From: Micromonospora sp. WMMA1363 | GTDB taxonomy: Bacteria; Actinomycetota; Actinomycetes; Mycobacteriales; Micromonosporaceae | DNA length: 64,000 nucleotides | Direction: 5' to 3' | Assembly (NCBI RefSeq): GCF_030345795.1 | Contig: NZ_JAUALB010000001.1 | Span: forward strand, 2,103,001-2,167,000 | Shown here: one piece after another, positions 8,664 through 17,475 of the stretch | Layout: each line of letters opens with the position of its first letter | How positions within the stretch are numbered: position 1 is the first letter of the stretch | Program-made: the position numbers and the translations under genes | The notes under the pieces: generated by a model | Seen by the model: only the letters and a program-made list of their open reading frames with translations | Told to the model about the DNA's origin: nothing | The model's database searches: none

Positions 8664-8897
8664 ATGGCCGGGATGGACGACCCCGCAATCGACGCCCTGA
8701 CCTGCTCGGCCCGTGGCTGCCGTGCTCCCGCGGAGTGGGCACTGCGGTGGAACAATCCCCGCCGGCACGAGACCGACCGACGCAAGACCTGGCTGGCCTG
8801 CGGCGAGCACCGCCCCTCACTCGGCGACTTCCTCGACGTACGTGGCTTCCTGCGGGAGGTCGTACCGGTCGCCGGATCGCCTACCCTCGAGTCGTGA
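8664..8897 (+). CDS. Small conserved Cys/His protein of unknown function
   Basis: A 77-aa cytosolic protein. Cys and His positions (CSARGC near residues 14-19, then CGEH near 46-49) suggest a small zinc-binding knuckle. RWNNPRRH and TWLACGEHRPSLGDFL look like a conserved core. I recall similar actinobacterial proteins, sometimes mislabelled acetone carboxylase, but no function is established. ATG 8664 is adopted; ATG 8673 is equally possible since neither has a clear ribosome site. It ends 20 bp before the first PH-domain gene, so the three genes 8664-11165 are probably co-transcribed. Confidence 0.65.
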   Translation: MAGMDDPAIDALTCSARGCRAPAEWALRWNNPRRHETDRRKTWLACGEHRPSLGDFLDVRGFLREVVPVAGSPTLES

Positions 8898-8916
8898 GCG
8901 AGCACAAGGGATTCCC

Positions 8917-9528
8917 GTGGTGAGTGGTGACGACCTCGCCGGACCGCCGCCCGCGCCGCCGCCGGTCGGTCCGCCGCCGGTCGGTCCGCCGCCGGTCGGT
9001 CCGCCGCCGGTCGGTCCGCCGCCGGTCGGACCACCGCCGACCGGGCCGCTCGACCCGTGGCCGGAGGCCATCCGGTGGCAGCCCGTCTCGTCGGACCTGA
9101 TCTGGGTCGAGCTGCTGCGGTTGGCCGCCTTCCTGCTCGTCGTCGTGCTCGGGCTCGCCGTCGGCTGGGCGGTCAGCGGCAGCGGACTGTTCGGGGTGGC
9201 ACTCGCCGGGGTGGCCCTGGTGGGCGTGCTGCGCACGATCACCATCGTGCGGGCCGTGCACGCCTGGGGGTACGCCGAACGCGAGGACGACCTGCTGGTC
9301 CGGCATGGTCTGCTGGTCCGCCGGCTGTCGATCGTCCCGTACTCGCGGATGCAGTTCGTCGACGTCAGCGCCGGTCCGTTGGAGCGCGCTTTCGGTCTGG
9401 CCACCGTGCAGCTGCACACCGCCGCGGCGGCCAGCGACGCCCGGGTGCCGGGACTGCGCCCCGCCGAGGCGTCCCGACTGCGCGACCGACTCACCGCGCT
9501 CGGCCGGGACCGGGCGGAGGGCCTGTGA
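8917..9528 (+). CDS. PH-domain (bPH2) membrane protein
   Basis: A 203-aa protein. The first 45 residues are a Pro-rich tail with five PPPVG units encoded by a 15-nt tandem repeat. Two hydrophobic stretches follow (about 68-110), then one bacterial PH domain of type 2 (about 115-190; DLLVRHGLLVRRLSIVPYSR, then LERAFGLATVQLHTAA). Such YdbS/YdbT-like proteins are membrane-anchored. In Bacillus YdbS/YdbT confer resistance to a bacteriocin; in actinobacteria their role is unknown. The start is GTG 8917 or 8920; AAGGG lies 6 nt before 8917. Overlaps the next PH gene by 4 bp. Confidence 0.8.
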   Translation: MVSGDDLAGPPPAPPPVGPPPVGPPPVGPPPVGPPPVGPPPTGPLDPWPEAIRWQPVSSDLIWVELLRLAAFLLVVVLGLAVGWAVSGSGLFGVALAGVALVGVLRTITIVRAVHAWGYAEREDDLLVRHGLLVRRLSIVPYSRMQFVDVSAGPLERAFGLATVQLHTAAAASDARVPGLRPAEASRLRDRLTALGRDRAEGL

Positions 9529-11165
9529 GCGAACCGGTCAGGCGGGACCCGGACGAGGTCGGGCCGACCGCCCCACAGCCACACCCGGGCCCGTACCCGC
9601 CCGCCGGGGCGACCCCCTTCTCCCCGCCCCCGCCGTACCCAGCCCCGGGGCCGGGCACGCAGCCCGGCGGGTACGGCACTCAGCCGGGCGGGCACGGCAC
9701 GCAGCCGGGCGGGCACGGCACGCAGCCCGGCGGGCACCCGCAACCACCACACCCGGCCAACCCGCCCCACCCCGGTGCGGCGTTCCCCCCGCAATACCCA
9801 CCCGGCGTGCCCTACCCGCCGACCCCGCGCTCCGACCTCCCGCCCGGCGCGGAACCCCGGCAGCGACTGCATCCGCTCTCCCCGGCGCTGCACGGCGCCA
9901 AGTCACTGGTGGTGGTGATCGCCGGGCTCTCCTGGTCGACGTTGTCCCGGGTGGGGTTCGGCTGGTTCGCGGTGATGGCGGCGATACTCGCCCTGGGCGC
10001 CACCGTGCTGGCGGTGATCAGCTGGTACAACACCGGCTACCACGTGGTCGGCCGCGAGCTGCGGGTGTACGAGGGGCTGCTGTGGCGGCGCTCCAGGGCC
10101 ATCCCGCTGGAACGGCTCCAGGCCGTCGAGGTGGTCCGGCCGTTGCTCGCTCAGCTCACCGGCCTCGCCGAGCTGCGGCTGGAGGTGGTCGGCGGCGGCA
10201 AGACCGAGGCGCCGCTGGCGTACCTCGGCGTGGCCGACGCGATCGCCCTTCGGCAGCGGCTGCTCGCCCTGGCCGGGCGTACCCCGCCGGACCCCGCCAC
10301 GCCGGCGGCCCCGGCGGCGGACGCGGCGCCAGCCGGAGCCGCCGCCGTCCCGCCCGGCCGTCCGCTGCACGCCGTCCGCAACAAAGACCTGCTGCTCAGC
10401 CAACTGCTCACCCCGCAGGCGTTCCTGATCCCGTTCGGCGTGGCGTTCGTGGCGACGCAGTTCCTCTCCACCGGGTCCTGGTCGTTCATCGCCATGGCGA
10501 GCACGCTGACCGCCATGGCCGGCGTGCTGCTGCAACCGATCCGCCGGGTGCTCGACGACTGGGACTTCCGGTTGGCCCGCGACGCCGACACGCTGCGCAT
10601 CCGCAACGGGCTGCTGGAGACCCGCGCGCAGACCGTGCCGCTGCACCGGGTGCAGACGGTCGGGGTGACCTGGCCGCTGCTGTGGCGGGTCAAGGGGTGG
10701 CTGCGGCTGCGGCTGGAGGTCGCCGGCTACTCCGCCGGCGAGGTCGACGAGCGCAACCGTCCCGACCGGCTGCTCCCGGTCGGCGACCTGCAAACGGCCG
10801 AGGCGATCCTCACCGAGGTGCTGCCCGGGGTGCACCTCGGTGAGCTGCCGCTGACCGCACCGCCGACACGCGCACGCTGGCTGAATCCGCTCAGCCGGCG
10901 GGTGCTCGGCGCGGGGCTGCACGAGAAGGTCTTCACCGTCCGCTCCGGCCTGCTCACCCGGCAGGTGGCCGTGGTGCCGTACGCCCGCATCCAGAGCGTG
11001 CGGGTGGTGCAGGGGCCAGTCCAGCGGTGGCTGCGGCTGGCAACGGTGCACGCCGACACGGCCGGCGGCGCCGGTGCCGCGGCGAGCGACCGGGACCTGG
11101 CCGAGGCGTGGGGCCTGGCGGCCGAGCTGACATCCCGCGCGCACGCCGCGCGCCGCGCCAGCTGA
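9525..11165 (+). CDS. Triple PH-domain (bPH2) membrane protein, YdbT-like
   Basis: A 546-aa protein. Residues 1-120 are a Pro/Gly-rich tail with four GTQPGG(Y/H) units (about 44-71) encoded by an 18-nt repeat. Two helices (about 127-168) lead into PH domain 1 (ELRVYEGLLWRRSRAIPLER, from about 178). After an Ala-rich linker come two helices and PH domain 2 (LRIRNGLLETRAQTVPLHR), then PH domain 3 (FTVRSGLLTRQVAVVPYAR). This is the YdbT architecture, and it pairs with the one-domain YdbS-like gene just upstream. The GTG start at 9525 overlaps the previous stop (GTGA), so translation is coupled. The two probably form one membrane complex. Confidence 0.82.
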   Translation: MSEPVRRDPDEVGPTAPQPHPGPYPPAGATPFSPPPPYPAPGPGTQPGGYGTQPGGHGTQPGGHGTQPGGHPQPPHPANPPHPGAAFPPQYPPGVPYPPTPRSDLPPGAEPRQRLHPLSPALHGAKSLVVVIAGLSWSTLSRVGFGWFAVMAAILALGATVLAVISWYNTGYHVVGRELRVYEGLLWRRSRAIPLERLQAVEVVRPLLAQLTGLAELRLEVVGGGKTEAPLAYLGVADAIALRQRLLALAGRTPPDPATPAAPAADAAPAGAAAVPPGRPLHAVRNKDLLLSQLLTPQAFLIPFGVAFVATQFLSTGSWSFIAMASTLTAMAGVLLQPIRRVLDDWDFRLARDADTLRIRNGLLETRAQTVPLHRVQTVGVTWPLLWRVKGWLRLRLEVAGYSAGEVDERNRPDRLLPVGDLQTAEAILTEVLPGVHLGELPLTAPPTRARWLNPLSRRVLGAGLHEKVFTVRSGLLTRQVAVVPYARIQSVRVVQGPVQRWLRLATVHADTAGGAGAAASDRDLAEAWGLAAELTSRAHAARRAS

Positions 11166-11365
11166 CCACCCGCGGTCAGCGGGCGGTAGGTTTCGGCGAT
11201 CACAATCCTTCCGGGCGGCGCACCGGTTCGCTGGCCGGATACCTGCGTTACCTCCTCCCACGGCCCGTTCCGCGTCCCACCAGCGCACCCCGGGCTGATA
11301 ACGGTGGCAGGCCGATGGAGAGTCGGCGGTTCGGCGCAGGCGTGGCCCGGGGATGGCGGAGCGCT

Positions 11366-11371
11366 TAGGCT
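11366..11371 (+). promoter_or_regulatory. Leaderless -10 box (thioesterase)
   Basis: TAGGCT ends 6 nt before the ATG at 11378. Transcription should begin at or next to the A of that ATG, giving a leaderless mRNA. This decides the start in favour of 11378 over the GTG at 11372. Confidence 0.55.
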
Positions 11372-11377
11372 GTGGCC

Positions 11378-11773
11378 ATGCAGGAGCAGCCCTTCACCGC
11401 GGGGTTGGCCGCCCGGGTCGAGCTGACCGTCACCGAAGCCGACACCGCCCAGGCAGTCGGCTCCGGGGACGTGCCGGTGCTCGGCACGCCGCGGGTCCTC
11501 GCGCTGGTCGAGGCGGCGACGGTCGCGGCGACCGCCACCCGGACGCCGATCGACACGACGACTGTCGGCGTACACGTCGAGCTGGCCCACCGGGCCGCCA
11601 CCCCGGTCGGGCGCACCGTCGTGGCGCGGGCCAACCTCGTCAAGGTCGACGGGCGGCGGCTGCTGTTCGAGGTGTCGGTCACCGACGGCGACACGACGGT
11701 CGCCGACGGACGGGTGGAGCGACTGGTGGTCGACCGGCAGCGCTTCGTGGAGCGCGCCACGCGGTCGTCATGA
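11378..11773 (+). CDS. Hotdog-fold thioesterase, fluoroacetyl-CoA-thioesterase-like
   Basis: A 131-aa single hotdog domain. The pattern GTPRVLALVEAATVAA, TVGVHVELAHRAATPVG and VDGRRLLFEVSVTDGD matches the FlK/YbgC-like small thioesterase family, with the central-helix acidic residue (LVEAAT) and the His of VELAH as likely active-site residues. It should hydrolyse an acyl-CoA or remove a toxic acyl-CoA; the substrate is not visible. No ribosome site precedes the ATG; a TAGGCT box 6 nt upstream indicates a leaderless transcript. Its stop overlaps the start of the MBL-fold hydrolase by 4 bp (ATGA), so the two enzymes are made together. Confidence 0.78.
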   Translation: MQEQPFTAGLAARVELTVTEADTAQAVGSGDVPVLGTPRVLALVEAATVAATATRTPIDTTTVGVHVELAHRAATPVGRTVVARANLVKVDGRRLLFEVSVTDGDTTVADGRVERLVVDRQRFVERATRSS

Positions 11774-12612
11774 CCGGCGGCTTCGGCACCGGCCGCTTCG
11801 TCGAGGTCGCCGACCGGGTACACGTCCTGCGCGAGCCGCTGCTGCGGGTCAACGTCACCCTGGTCGTCGGCGACGGCGAGGCGCTGCTGGTCGACACCCT
11901 TTCCACGGCCCGCCAGGCCGCGGAGCTGGCTGAGGCCGCCCGGGCGGTCACCGCCCACGCGTGGACGGTGGTGAACACCCACCACCACTTCGACCACTGC
12001 TTCGGCAACGCCACGCTCGCCGGCGACCCGCCCCGGCCGGTGTACGCCCACGAGCACGCCTCCGCCGCCCTGCGCGATCCGGACCGGCTGCGCCGGCAAG
12101 CGCACGCCGAGATGCGCGACGATCAGCCGACGCTGGCGGACGAGCTGGCCCGCACCGAGCTGCTGGCGCCGACGCACACCGTGCACACCAGCACCACGCT
12201 CGACGTGGGCGGCCGGCAGGTGGTGTTGCGCCATCCGGGTCGTGGGCACACCGCCGGGGATCTGGTGGTACGGATACCCGACGCCGACGTGCTCGTCGCC
12301 GGTGACCTCGTCGAGCAAGGCGGGTCGCCGGCGTTCGAGGAGTCGTACCCGTTGCAGTGGCCGGAGGCGGTCGCCGAGCTGCTACGGATGACCACCCCGT
12401 CGACGGTGGTCGTGCCCGGCCACGGTGAGCTGGTCGACGCCGACTTCGTCCGCGCCCAGCATGCCCAGCTCGCCGACCTCGCGTGGCTCATCCGCGCCGG
12501 CCACACCGGCGGTGCACCACCGGAGCGGGTGGCGGCGGAAGCCCCTTTCGGCGCCCGCCCCGCCCTGACCGCGGCCCGCCGCGGCTACGCCGAACTGGAC
12601 GGCACCCACTGA
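11770..12612 (+). CDS. MBL-fold metallo-hydrolase
   Basis: A 280-aa metallo-beta-lactamase-fold protein. The zinc motif is THHHFDHCFGN (HxHxDH, about residues 76-86). The later ligands are the His of HPGRGHTAGD, the Asp of VAGDLVEQG and the His of VPGHGELVD, giving a complete dinuclear site. The C-terminal 60 residues are helical with an RAGHTGG segment. Family members include glyoxalase II and lactonases; the coupled thioesterase suggests a thioester or lactone substrate, but this is inference. ATG 11770 overlaps the thioesterase stop. Confidence 0.82.
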   Translation: MTGGFGTGRFVEVADRVHVLREPLLRVNVTLVVGDGEALLVDTLSTARQAAELAEAARAVTAHAWTVVNTHHHFDHCFGNATLAGDPPRPVYAHEHASAALRDPDRLRRQAHAEMRDDQPTLADELARTELLAPTHTVHTSTTLDVGGRQVVLRHPGRGHTAGDLVVRIPDADVLVAGDLVEQGGSPAFEESYPLQWPEAVAELLRMTTPSTVVVPGHGELVDADFVRAQHAQLADLAWLIRAGHTGGAPPERVAAEAPFGARPALTAARRGYAELDGTH

Positions 12613-12799
12613 CACGCGAGCCGCCCCGGCGCAACCCCGTTCGGGTGCTGCCGCGGGCAGCGGGTGACCACGCCACGGCCGAACCGAACACACCGTCGCA
12701 TCCTCGGTCGGCACCGTGTCGCCCACCTCACCGCCGCAAGACTCTCGCCGGGTACAGCGTTAAGGTCACCCGGACAGTCAGCCGGACCTGGGGGACCTC

Positions 12800-14050
12800 G
12801 TGGTGCACACCGCTTCGCCGACCGCGCCCGGGGCAACGCCGACGGACCTGCCGGAGGGCGCCCGCGGCGGCCTCGGGCTGCTGCTCCTGCTCGGGTCGCT
12901 GACCGCGATCGGGCCGCTGTCGCTGGACATGTACCTGCCCGCGTTCCCGGCCATGACCAACGACCTCGGCGCCAATCCGGCGCAGATCCAACTCTCCCTG
13001 ACCACCTGCCTGGTCGGGCTGGCCCTCGGACAGTTCGTCACCGGCCCGCTCAGCGACCGGTGGGGCCGGCGCCGTCCGGTGCTGGTGGGCCTGCTGGCGT
13101 ACGCCCTGCTGGCGCTGGTCAGCGCCGCGGCGCCGAATGCCCCCGCGCTGGCCGTGGCCCGCTTCGCGCAGGGCTTCGCCGGCGGCATGGCCGCCGTGGT
13201 GGCCCGGGCGATCGTCCGGGACCTGTACGCGGGCCGCGCGGCGGCCAAGTACTTCTCCCGTCTCACCCTGGTCTTCGGCCTCGCCCCGATCGCCGCGCCC
13301 GGCCTCGGCAGCCTGGTGCTGCGGGTCGGGTCCTGGCGAGTGGTGTTCGTCACCCTGGCCGCGTTCGCCGCGCTGCTGACCGTCGCGGTTGCGGCGCGCC
13401 TACCCGAGACGCTGCCCACCCACCGGCGCAATTCGGGCGGACTCGGTGGGATCGTTCGGGCGATGCGCCCGCTCGTCGCCGACCAGGTCTACCTCGGTTA
13501 CACACTCACCCAGGGGCTCGCGTTCGCCGGGCTGTTCGCGTACATCTCCGGCTCGTCGTTCGTGTTCCAGGACGTGTTCGGCGTCTCGGCGGGCACGTTC
13601 AGCCTGCTGTTCGGCGTCAACGCGCTGGCATTCGTGGCGGTCGGGCAACTCAACGCGCGGCTGCTGGACCGGTTCGGACCACGCACCCTGCTGGTCGGCA
13701 CGCTGGTGGTGAGCACGGCCGCCGCGGCGGGGGTGCTGACCGGGGCGCTGGCCGGCGGCCCGGCGGTCGTCGCGGCCGCGCTCGCCGTCTTCGTCGGCTC
13801 GCTCGGCATGGTGATGCCGAACGGCACCGCCCTCGCCCTGGACCGGCACCCGAGCCACGCCGGCACCGCCGCCGCGTTGATGGGTGCGCTGCAAGCGATG
13901 GTCGGATCACTCGCCGCACCCCTGGTCGGGCTGGGTGGCGAGGGCAGCGCCGTGCCGATGGCCACCGTGCTGGCCGCGTCGGCAGCGCTCTCGCTCACCG
14001 CCGTGCTCACTCTGGCCAGGCCGGGACGCACCACCGTCGGCACGCACTGA
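12800..14050 (+). CDS. MFS exporter, Bcr/CflA family
   Basis: A 416-aa 12-helix transporter. The signature SLDMYLPAFPAMTNDLG at the end of helix 1 and QFVTGPLSDRWGRRRPVLVG (motif A) are diagnostic of the Bcr/CflA multidrug subfamily (bicyclomycin, chloramphenicol and sulfonamide efflux in known members). The substrate here is unknown. GTG codons at 12800 and 12803 are both possible; GGGGGA just upstream fits 12803 slightly better. It is monocistronic: a 187-bp gap precedes it, and a hairpin terminator follows before the convergent sugar kinase. Confidence 0.83.
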   Translation: MVHTASPTAPGATPTDLPEGARGGLGLLLLLGSLTAIGPLSLDMYLPAFPAMTNDLGANPAQIQLSLTTCLVGLALGQFVTGPLSDRWGRRRPVLVGLLAYALLALVSAAAPNAPALAVARFAQGFAGGMAAVVARAIVRDLYAGRAAAKYFSRLTLVFGLAPIAAPGLGSLVLRVGSWRVVFVTLAAFAALLTVAVAARLPETLPTHRRNSGGLGGIVRAMRPLVADQVYLGYTLTQGLAFAGLFAYISGSSFVFQDVFGVSAGTFSLLFGVNALAFVAVGQLNARLLDRFGPRTLLVGTLVVSTAAAAGVLTGALAGGPAVVAAALAVFVGSLGMVMPNGTALALDRHPSHAGTAAALMGALQAMVGSLAAPLVGLGGEGSAVPMATVLAASAALSLTAVLTLARPGRTTVGTH

Positions 14051-14067
14051 GGGATCGCCGCCGGCGC

Positions 14068-14101
14068 GCACCCCGGCCGGGCAGGCATCCGCCCGGGGTG
14101 C
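14068..14101. terminator. Convergent terminator hairpin
   Basis: GCACCCCGG (14068-14076) pairs with CCGGGGTGC (14093-14101), and the loop contains a second GCCGGGC/GCCCGG pairing option. It lies between the convergent Bcr/CflA and PfkB genes. Confidence 0.6.
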
Positions 14102-14128
14102 CACGCCTCCGGGCAACGGCGGCGTGGC

Positions 14129-15064
14129 TCAGCCGGCGAAGCGACGGACCACCTCCGCCCGGGTCGGCATCGCCGTGGCGCTCCCCGGCGACTCGCACAC
14201 CAGACCGGCGACCCGCAACGCGAACGCCACCCGCTCGTGCCACCCGGCGGGCTCCACCGGCTCGCCGTCGGTGAGCAGATCCGCGACGAGCGCCGCCGTC
14301 ACCGCGTCACCGGCCCCGGTGGCGTCCACCGCGTCGACCTTCGGTGCCGGCACGCGTACCGGATCGCCGCCGGCGACAGCGACCACCGCGCCGTCGGCAC
14401 CGAGGGTGATCACGACGGCCCCGGCGCCGAGCTCGCGTAGATGCGCGGCGACCCCCTCGATCGGCTCGCCCCGGTACAGCTGACCGGCGTTGACACCGCT
14501 GAGCTTGACCAGATGGGCGCCGGCGGCGAACTCGGCCACCACCGCCCGCAGCGAGTTCGGCGCCGGTGCCCCGCCCAGCATCCGAGGCGGTACGTCGTGA
14601 TCGAACACCCGCAGCCCGGTACTGGCCGACCAGGCCCGGCGGACAGCGGCCAGCGTCGCCGGGTGCAGCAGGAGGAGCGAGCCGCAGTAGAGGACGTCCG
14701 CGCCGGCGATCAGGTCGGCGTCCAGCTCGTCGGCGGCGAGCAGCGCGTACGAACGCGGCTCGCCGTAGCAGCGGAAGTCCGGCTCGGGAGCGGTGTGGGT
14801 CGACACCGCGAGCGCGGTCGGCGCCGACACGGTGACCGCGCCCGCCAAGCCGACACCGACCCGGGTGAGGAAATCCCTGATCCGGTTGGCCAACGCGTCG
14901 TCGCCCAGCGAGCCGACGAACTGCACCTCGCCGCCGAGCCGGGCCACGCCGACCGCCACGTTCAGCGGGCCACCGCCGATGGTCTGCCGGTAGACCGGCT
15001 CACCCGCGCATTCGGCGTCAAGAAGGTCGACCAGCGCCTCGCCGAGCACGACGGCGTATCCCAT
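14129..15064 (-). CDS. PfkB-family carbohydrate kinase, fructokinase-like
   Basis: A 311-aa ribokinase-fold sugar kinase. Signature 1 is GGGPLNVAVGVARLGG (about residues 30-45) and signature 2 is DAVDATGAGDAVTAAL near 250, whose GAGD Asp is the catalytic base. LGEALVDLLD at the N-terminus and the PF00294 lid elements are typical of fructokinase members, but the sugar is uncertain. ATG at 15064 with AAGGGGA upstream. It stands alone, convergent with an exporter and separated from asnB by a terminator. Confidence 0.83.
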   Translation of the reverse strand: MGYAVVLGEALVDLLDAECAGEPVYRQTIGGGPLNVAVGVARLGGEVQFVGSLGDDALANRIRDFLTRVGVGLAGAVTVSAPTALAVSTHTAPEPDFRCYGEPRSYALLAADELDADLIAGADVLYCGSLLLLHPATLAAVRRAWSASTGLRVFDHDVPPRMLGGAPAPNSLRAVVAEFAAGAHLVKLSGVNAGQLYRGEPIEGVAAHLRELGAGAVVITLGADGAVVAVAGGDPVRVPAPKVDAVDATGAGDAVTAALVADLLTDGEPVEPAGWHERVAFALRVAGLVCESPGSATAMPTRAEVVRRFAG

Positions 15065-15291
15065 CCCGGTCCCCTTCCGCCGACCCTCCGCACGCCCACC
15101 GTAACCGTTTGGAGGGAAGGGCCCCCTGGGAACGCCCGCGGCCCCCACATCCGCCGCGTACGCCCGCGACGACGACCGTCGTGACCGCTCGCCGCAGCGC
15201 ACCGGCCTCCCGGATCTACTTGGTGGCGGCCTCCGGGTCAACCGCGCGGGCACCGCCGGCGACGGTCGGCCGGACGCCGACCGCTGACCGC

Positions 15292-15331
15292 GCGGAGGAC
15301 GTGGCGTCAAGGCGGAGGACGTGGCGTCAAG
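15292..15331. repeat. 20-bp direct tandem duplication
   Basis: GCGGAGGACGTGGCGTCAAG occurs twice in a row (15292-15311 and 15312-15331), directly abutting the asnB terminator. The rest of the 15065-15383 gap shows no gene; it carries only this repeat, the terminator and presumably the kinase promoter. Confidence 0.85.
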
Positions 15332-15374
15332 AAAGGCCCTGTGCCACGCACCAACCGCGTCGACAGGGCCTTCC
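15331..15374 (-). terminator. asnB rho-independent terminator
   Basis: On the minus strand AAGGCCCTGT pairs with ACAGGGCCTT (15363-15372 with 15332-15342), followed by TTTCTTG. It lies 10 nt beyond the asnB stop. The T-rich tail makes it one of the more classical terminators here. Confidence 0.8.
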
Positions 15375-15383
15375 CGACCGCTC

Positions 15384-17345
15384 TCAGCGGACCATGCTAC
15401 CGACGACGGGCTTGGTGAGCAGGGCGGACTGGTTGCGCTGGATGCCCGGATCGAGGGTCTTGGCGACGAAGATCGCGTGCCAGATGCAGAAGATCAGCAC
15501 CGTCCACACCTTGCGCGAGTGGTCGGCCTCCTCCCTCTTGTGCTCCTCGAGCAGTCGTAGCGCGTACGACAGGTCGAGCAGGTCACCCGCGCCGGAGGTG
15601 GCCAACACGTGCCGAGCCCACTCGTACATCTCGCCACGCAGCCAGACCCGGGTCGGCGTCGGGAAACCCAGCTTTCTGCGATTGACGATGGCCGGCGGCA
15701 CGACCCCCTGCAACGCCTGACGCATCGCGTACTTGGTGGCGTCGGAACGCGGCGGTAGCTTCAGGTCCACCGGAACCTTCGCCGCCACGTCGAAGACCTC
15801 GCGGTCGAGGAAGGGCACCCGCACCTCCAGCGAGTGCGCCATCGAGATCCGGTCGGCCTTGACCAGGATGTCGCCGCGCAGCCACGTGTACAGATCGACG
15901 TACTGCATCCGGGTGACGTCGTCGAGCTCGGTGCACTCGGCGTAGATCGGGGCGGTGACGTCGGTGTAGCGGACCGAAGGGTCGTACCGGCGCAGCAGCT
16001 GCTGCTTCTCCTCCTCGGTGAACATCCGCGCGTTGCCGTAGTACCGCTCCTCGATCGGGGTGGTGCCGCGCTCCAGGAAGCTCTTGCCCTTGACCCCCTG
16101 GGGGATGGCCTTCGACACCGCCCGCAGGCCCTTCTGCATCCCGCCGGGCAGGTTGTTGACCGCGCTCAGCGACAACGGCTCGCGGTAGATGGTGTACCCG
16201 CCGAAGAACTCGTCGGCGCCCTCACCGGAGAGCACCACGGTGACGTGTTCGGCGGCCTTCTTCGCCACGAAGTACAGCGGCACCAGCGCCGGGTCGGCGA
16301 CCGGGTCGTCCAGGTGCCAGACGATCTTCGGCAGCGCCTCGATCATGTCCTGCGGCCCGATCTTCGTCGGGATCGTGGTCACGTCGAGGTGGCGGGCCGA
16401 CTCCTGGGCGACGTCGATCTCCGAGTACCCGGGGACGTCGTAGCCGACCGTGAAGGTCAGGATGTTCGGGTTGAACTCCCGGGCCAGCGCGACCACAGCG
16501 GTCGAGTCGATGCCGCTGGACAGGAAGGAGCCGACCGGCACGTCCGAGCGCATGTGCATCCGGACGCTCTCCCGCAGCGTCTCCCGGATCTCGTGGTAGA
16601 GCTTCTGCTCGTCGGAGACCGGGGCGGGCCGGAACACCGGCCGGAACCACCGGCGGACGTCGATACGCCCGCCCGGTGTCCAGGTGAGGTACTCGCCGGA
16701 GCCGATCCGACCGATCCCCCTGTGCAGGGTGCCGGGCTCGGGGACGTACTGCAGGGTCAGATAGTGGCTGAGGCTGGCCGGATCGACGCCGGCGTCGCCG
16801 GCGAACGCCGACTGCGCGAAGGGCAGCAGCGCCTTCTTCTCCGAAGCGAGGTAGAGACCGTCGGCGGTCTCCAGATAGTGCAGCGGCTTGATGCCGAAGT
16901 AGTCGCGGCCGCCGAACGCACGCCGCTCCTGACGGTCCCAGATGACGAACGCGAACATCCCGCGCAACCGGGTGAGCACCTGCTCGCCCCAGTAGTGGTA
17001 GCCGGCGACGATCACCTCGCCATCGCCCGCCGTGGCGAACTGCGCGCCGAAGTCGCGGGCCAGTTCCTCCCGCAGCTCGATGTAGTTGTAGATCTCCCCG
17101 TTGAAGGTCAGCAGGTAACGCCCGTTCGCGTAGGGCAGCGGCTCGTGGCTGGAGGCCACATCGATGATCGCCAACCGCTTGTGGGCGAACACCCCGTCCG
17201 CATACCGGCCGGACGCGTCGCCGACCACCTCGACCCCGGTCTCGTCCGGGCCGCGATGGTGCAGGCATTCCAACGCCCCGGCGATGTGGTCGCGGTGGGC
17301 GGCGGCGTCGCCGCGCGCACTGAAGAAGGCCAGGAGTCCGCACAT
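15384..17345 (-). CDS. asnB: Asparagine synthase (glutamine-hydrolysing)
   Basis: Makes asparagine from aspartate, ATP and glutamine in the cytosol. The 653-aa protein has an N-terminal class II glutaminase domain. Cys2 (MCGLLAFF) is the nucleophile after Met removal, with Arg in HHRGPDE and FNGEIYNY as glutamine-site elements. The C-terminal synthetase domain has the PP-loop SFLSSGIDSTAV (about residue 285). The GEGADEFFGGY and LEVRVPFLD motifs are also present. Upstream in-frame ATG codons exist, but the Met-Cys requirement fixes the start at 17345. At 653 aa it is the long actinobacterial AsnB form. A fitting terminator follows. Confidence 0.93.
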   Translation of the reverse strand: MCGLLAFFSARGDAAAHRDHIAGALECLHHRGPDETGVEVVGDASGRYADGVFAHKRLAIIDVASSHEPLPYANGRYLLTFNGEIYNYIELREELARDFGAQFATAGDGEVIVAGYHYWGEQVLTRLRGMFAFVIWDRQERRAFGGRDYFGIKPLHYLETADGLYLASEKKALLPFAQSAFAGDAGVDPASLSHYLTLQYVPEPGTLHRGIGRIGSGEYLTWTPGGRIDVRRWFRPVFRPAPVSDEQKLYHEIRETLRESVRMHMRSDVPVGSFLSSGIDSTAVVALAREFNPNILTFTVGYDVPGYSEIDVAQESARHLDVTTIPTKIGPQDMIEALPKIVWHLDDPVADPALVPLYFVAKKAAEHVTVVLSGEGADEFFGGYTIYREPLSLSAVNNLPGGMQKGLRAVSKAIPQGVKGKSFLERGTTPIEERYYGNARMFTEEEKQQLLRRYDPSVRYTDVTAPIYAECTELDDVTRMQYVDLYTWLRGDILVKADRISMAHSLEVRVPFLDREVFDVAAKVPVDLKLPPRSDATKYAMRQALQGVVPPAIVNRRKLGFPTPTRVWLRGEMYEWARHVLATSGAGDLLDLSYALRLLEEHKREEADHSRKVWTVLIFCIWHAIFVAKTLDPGIQRNQSALLTKPVVGSMVR

Positions 17346-17475
17346 GGCCGTCATCTTTCCACGCGCCCGTCGGGGCGTCGCGGCCGTGTGGTGAACGGGC
17401 CGGACCACCGGCAGACCCCGCCGGCACCGCCGCGCGGTACCGTCGGCACCAGCAACGACGCGAAGGGAGCGGCGC

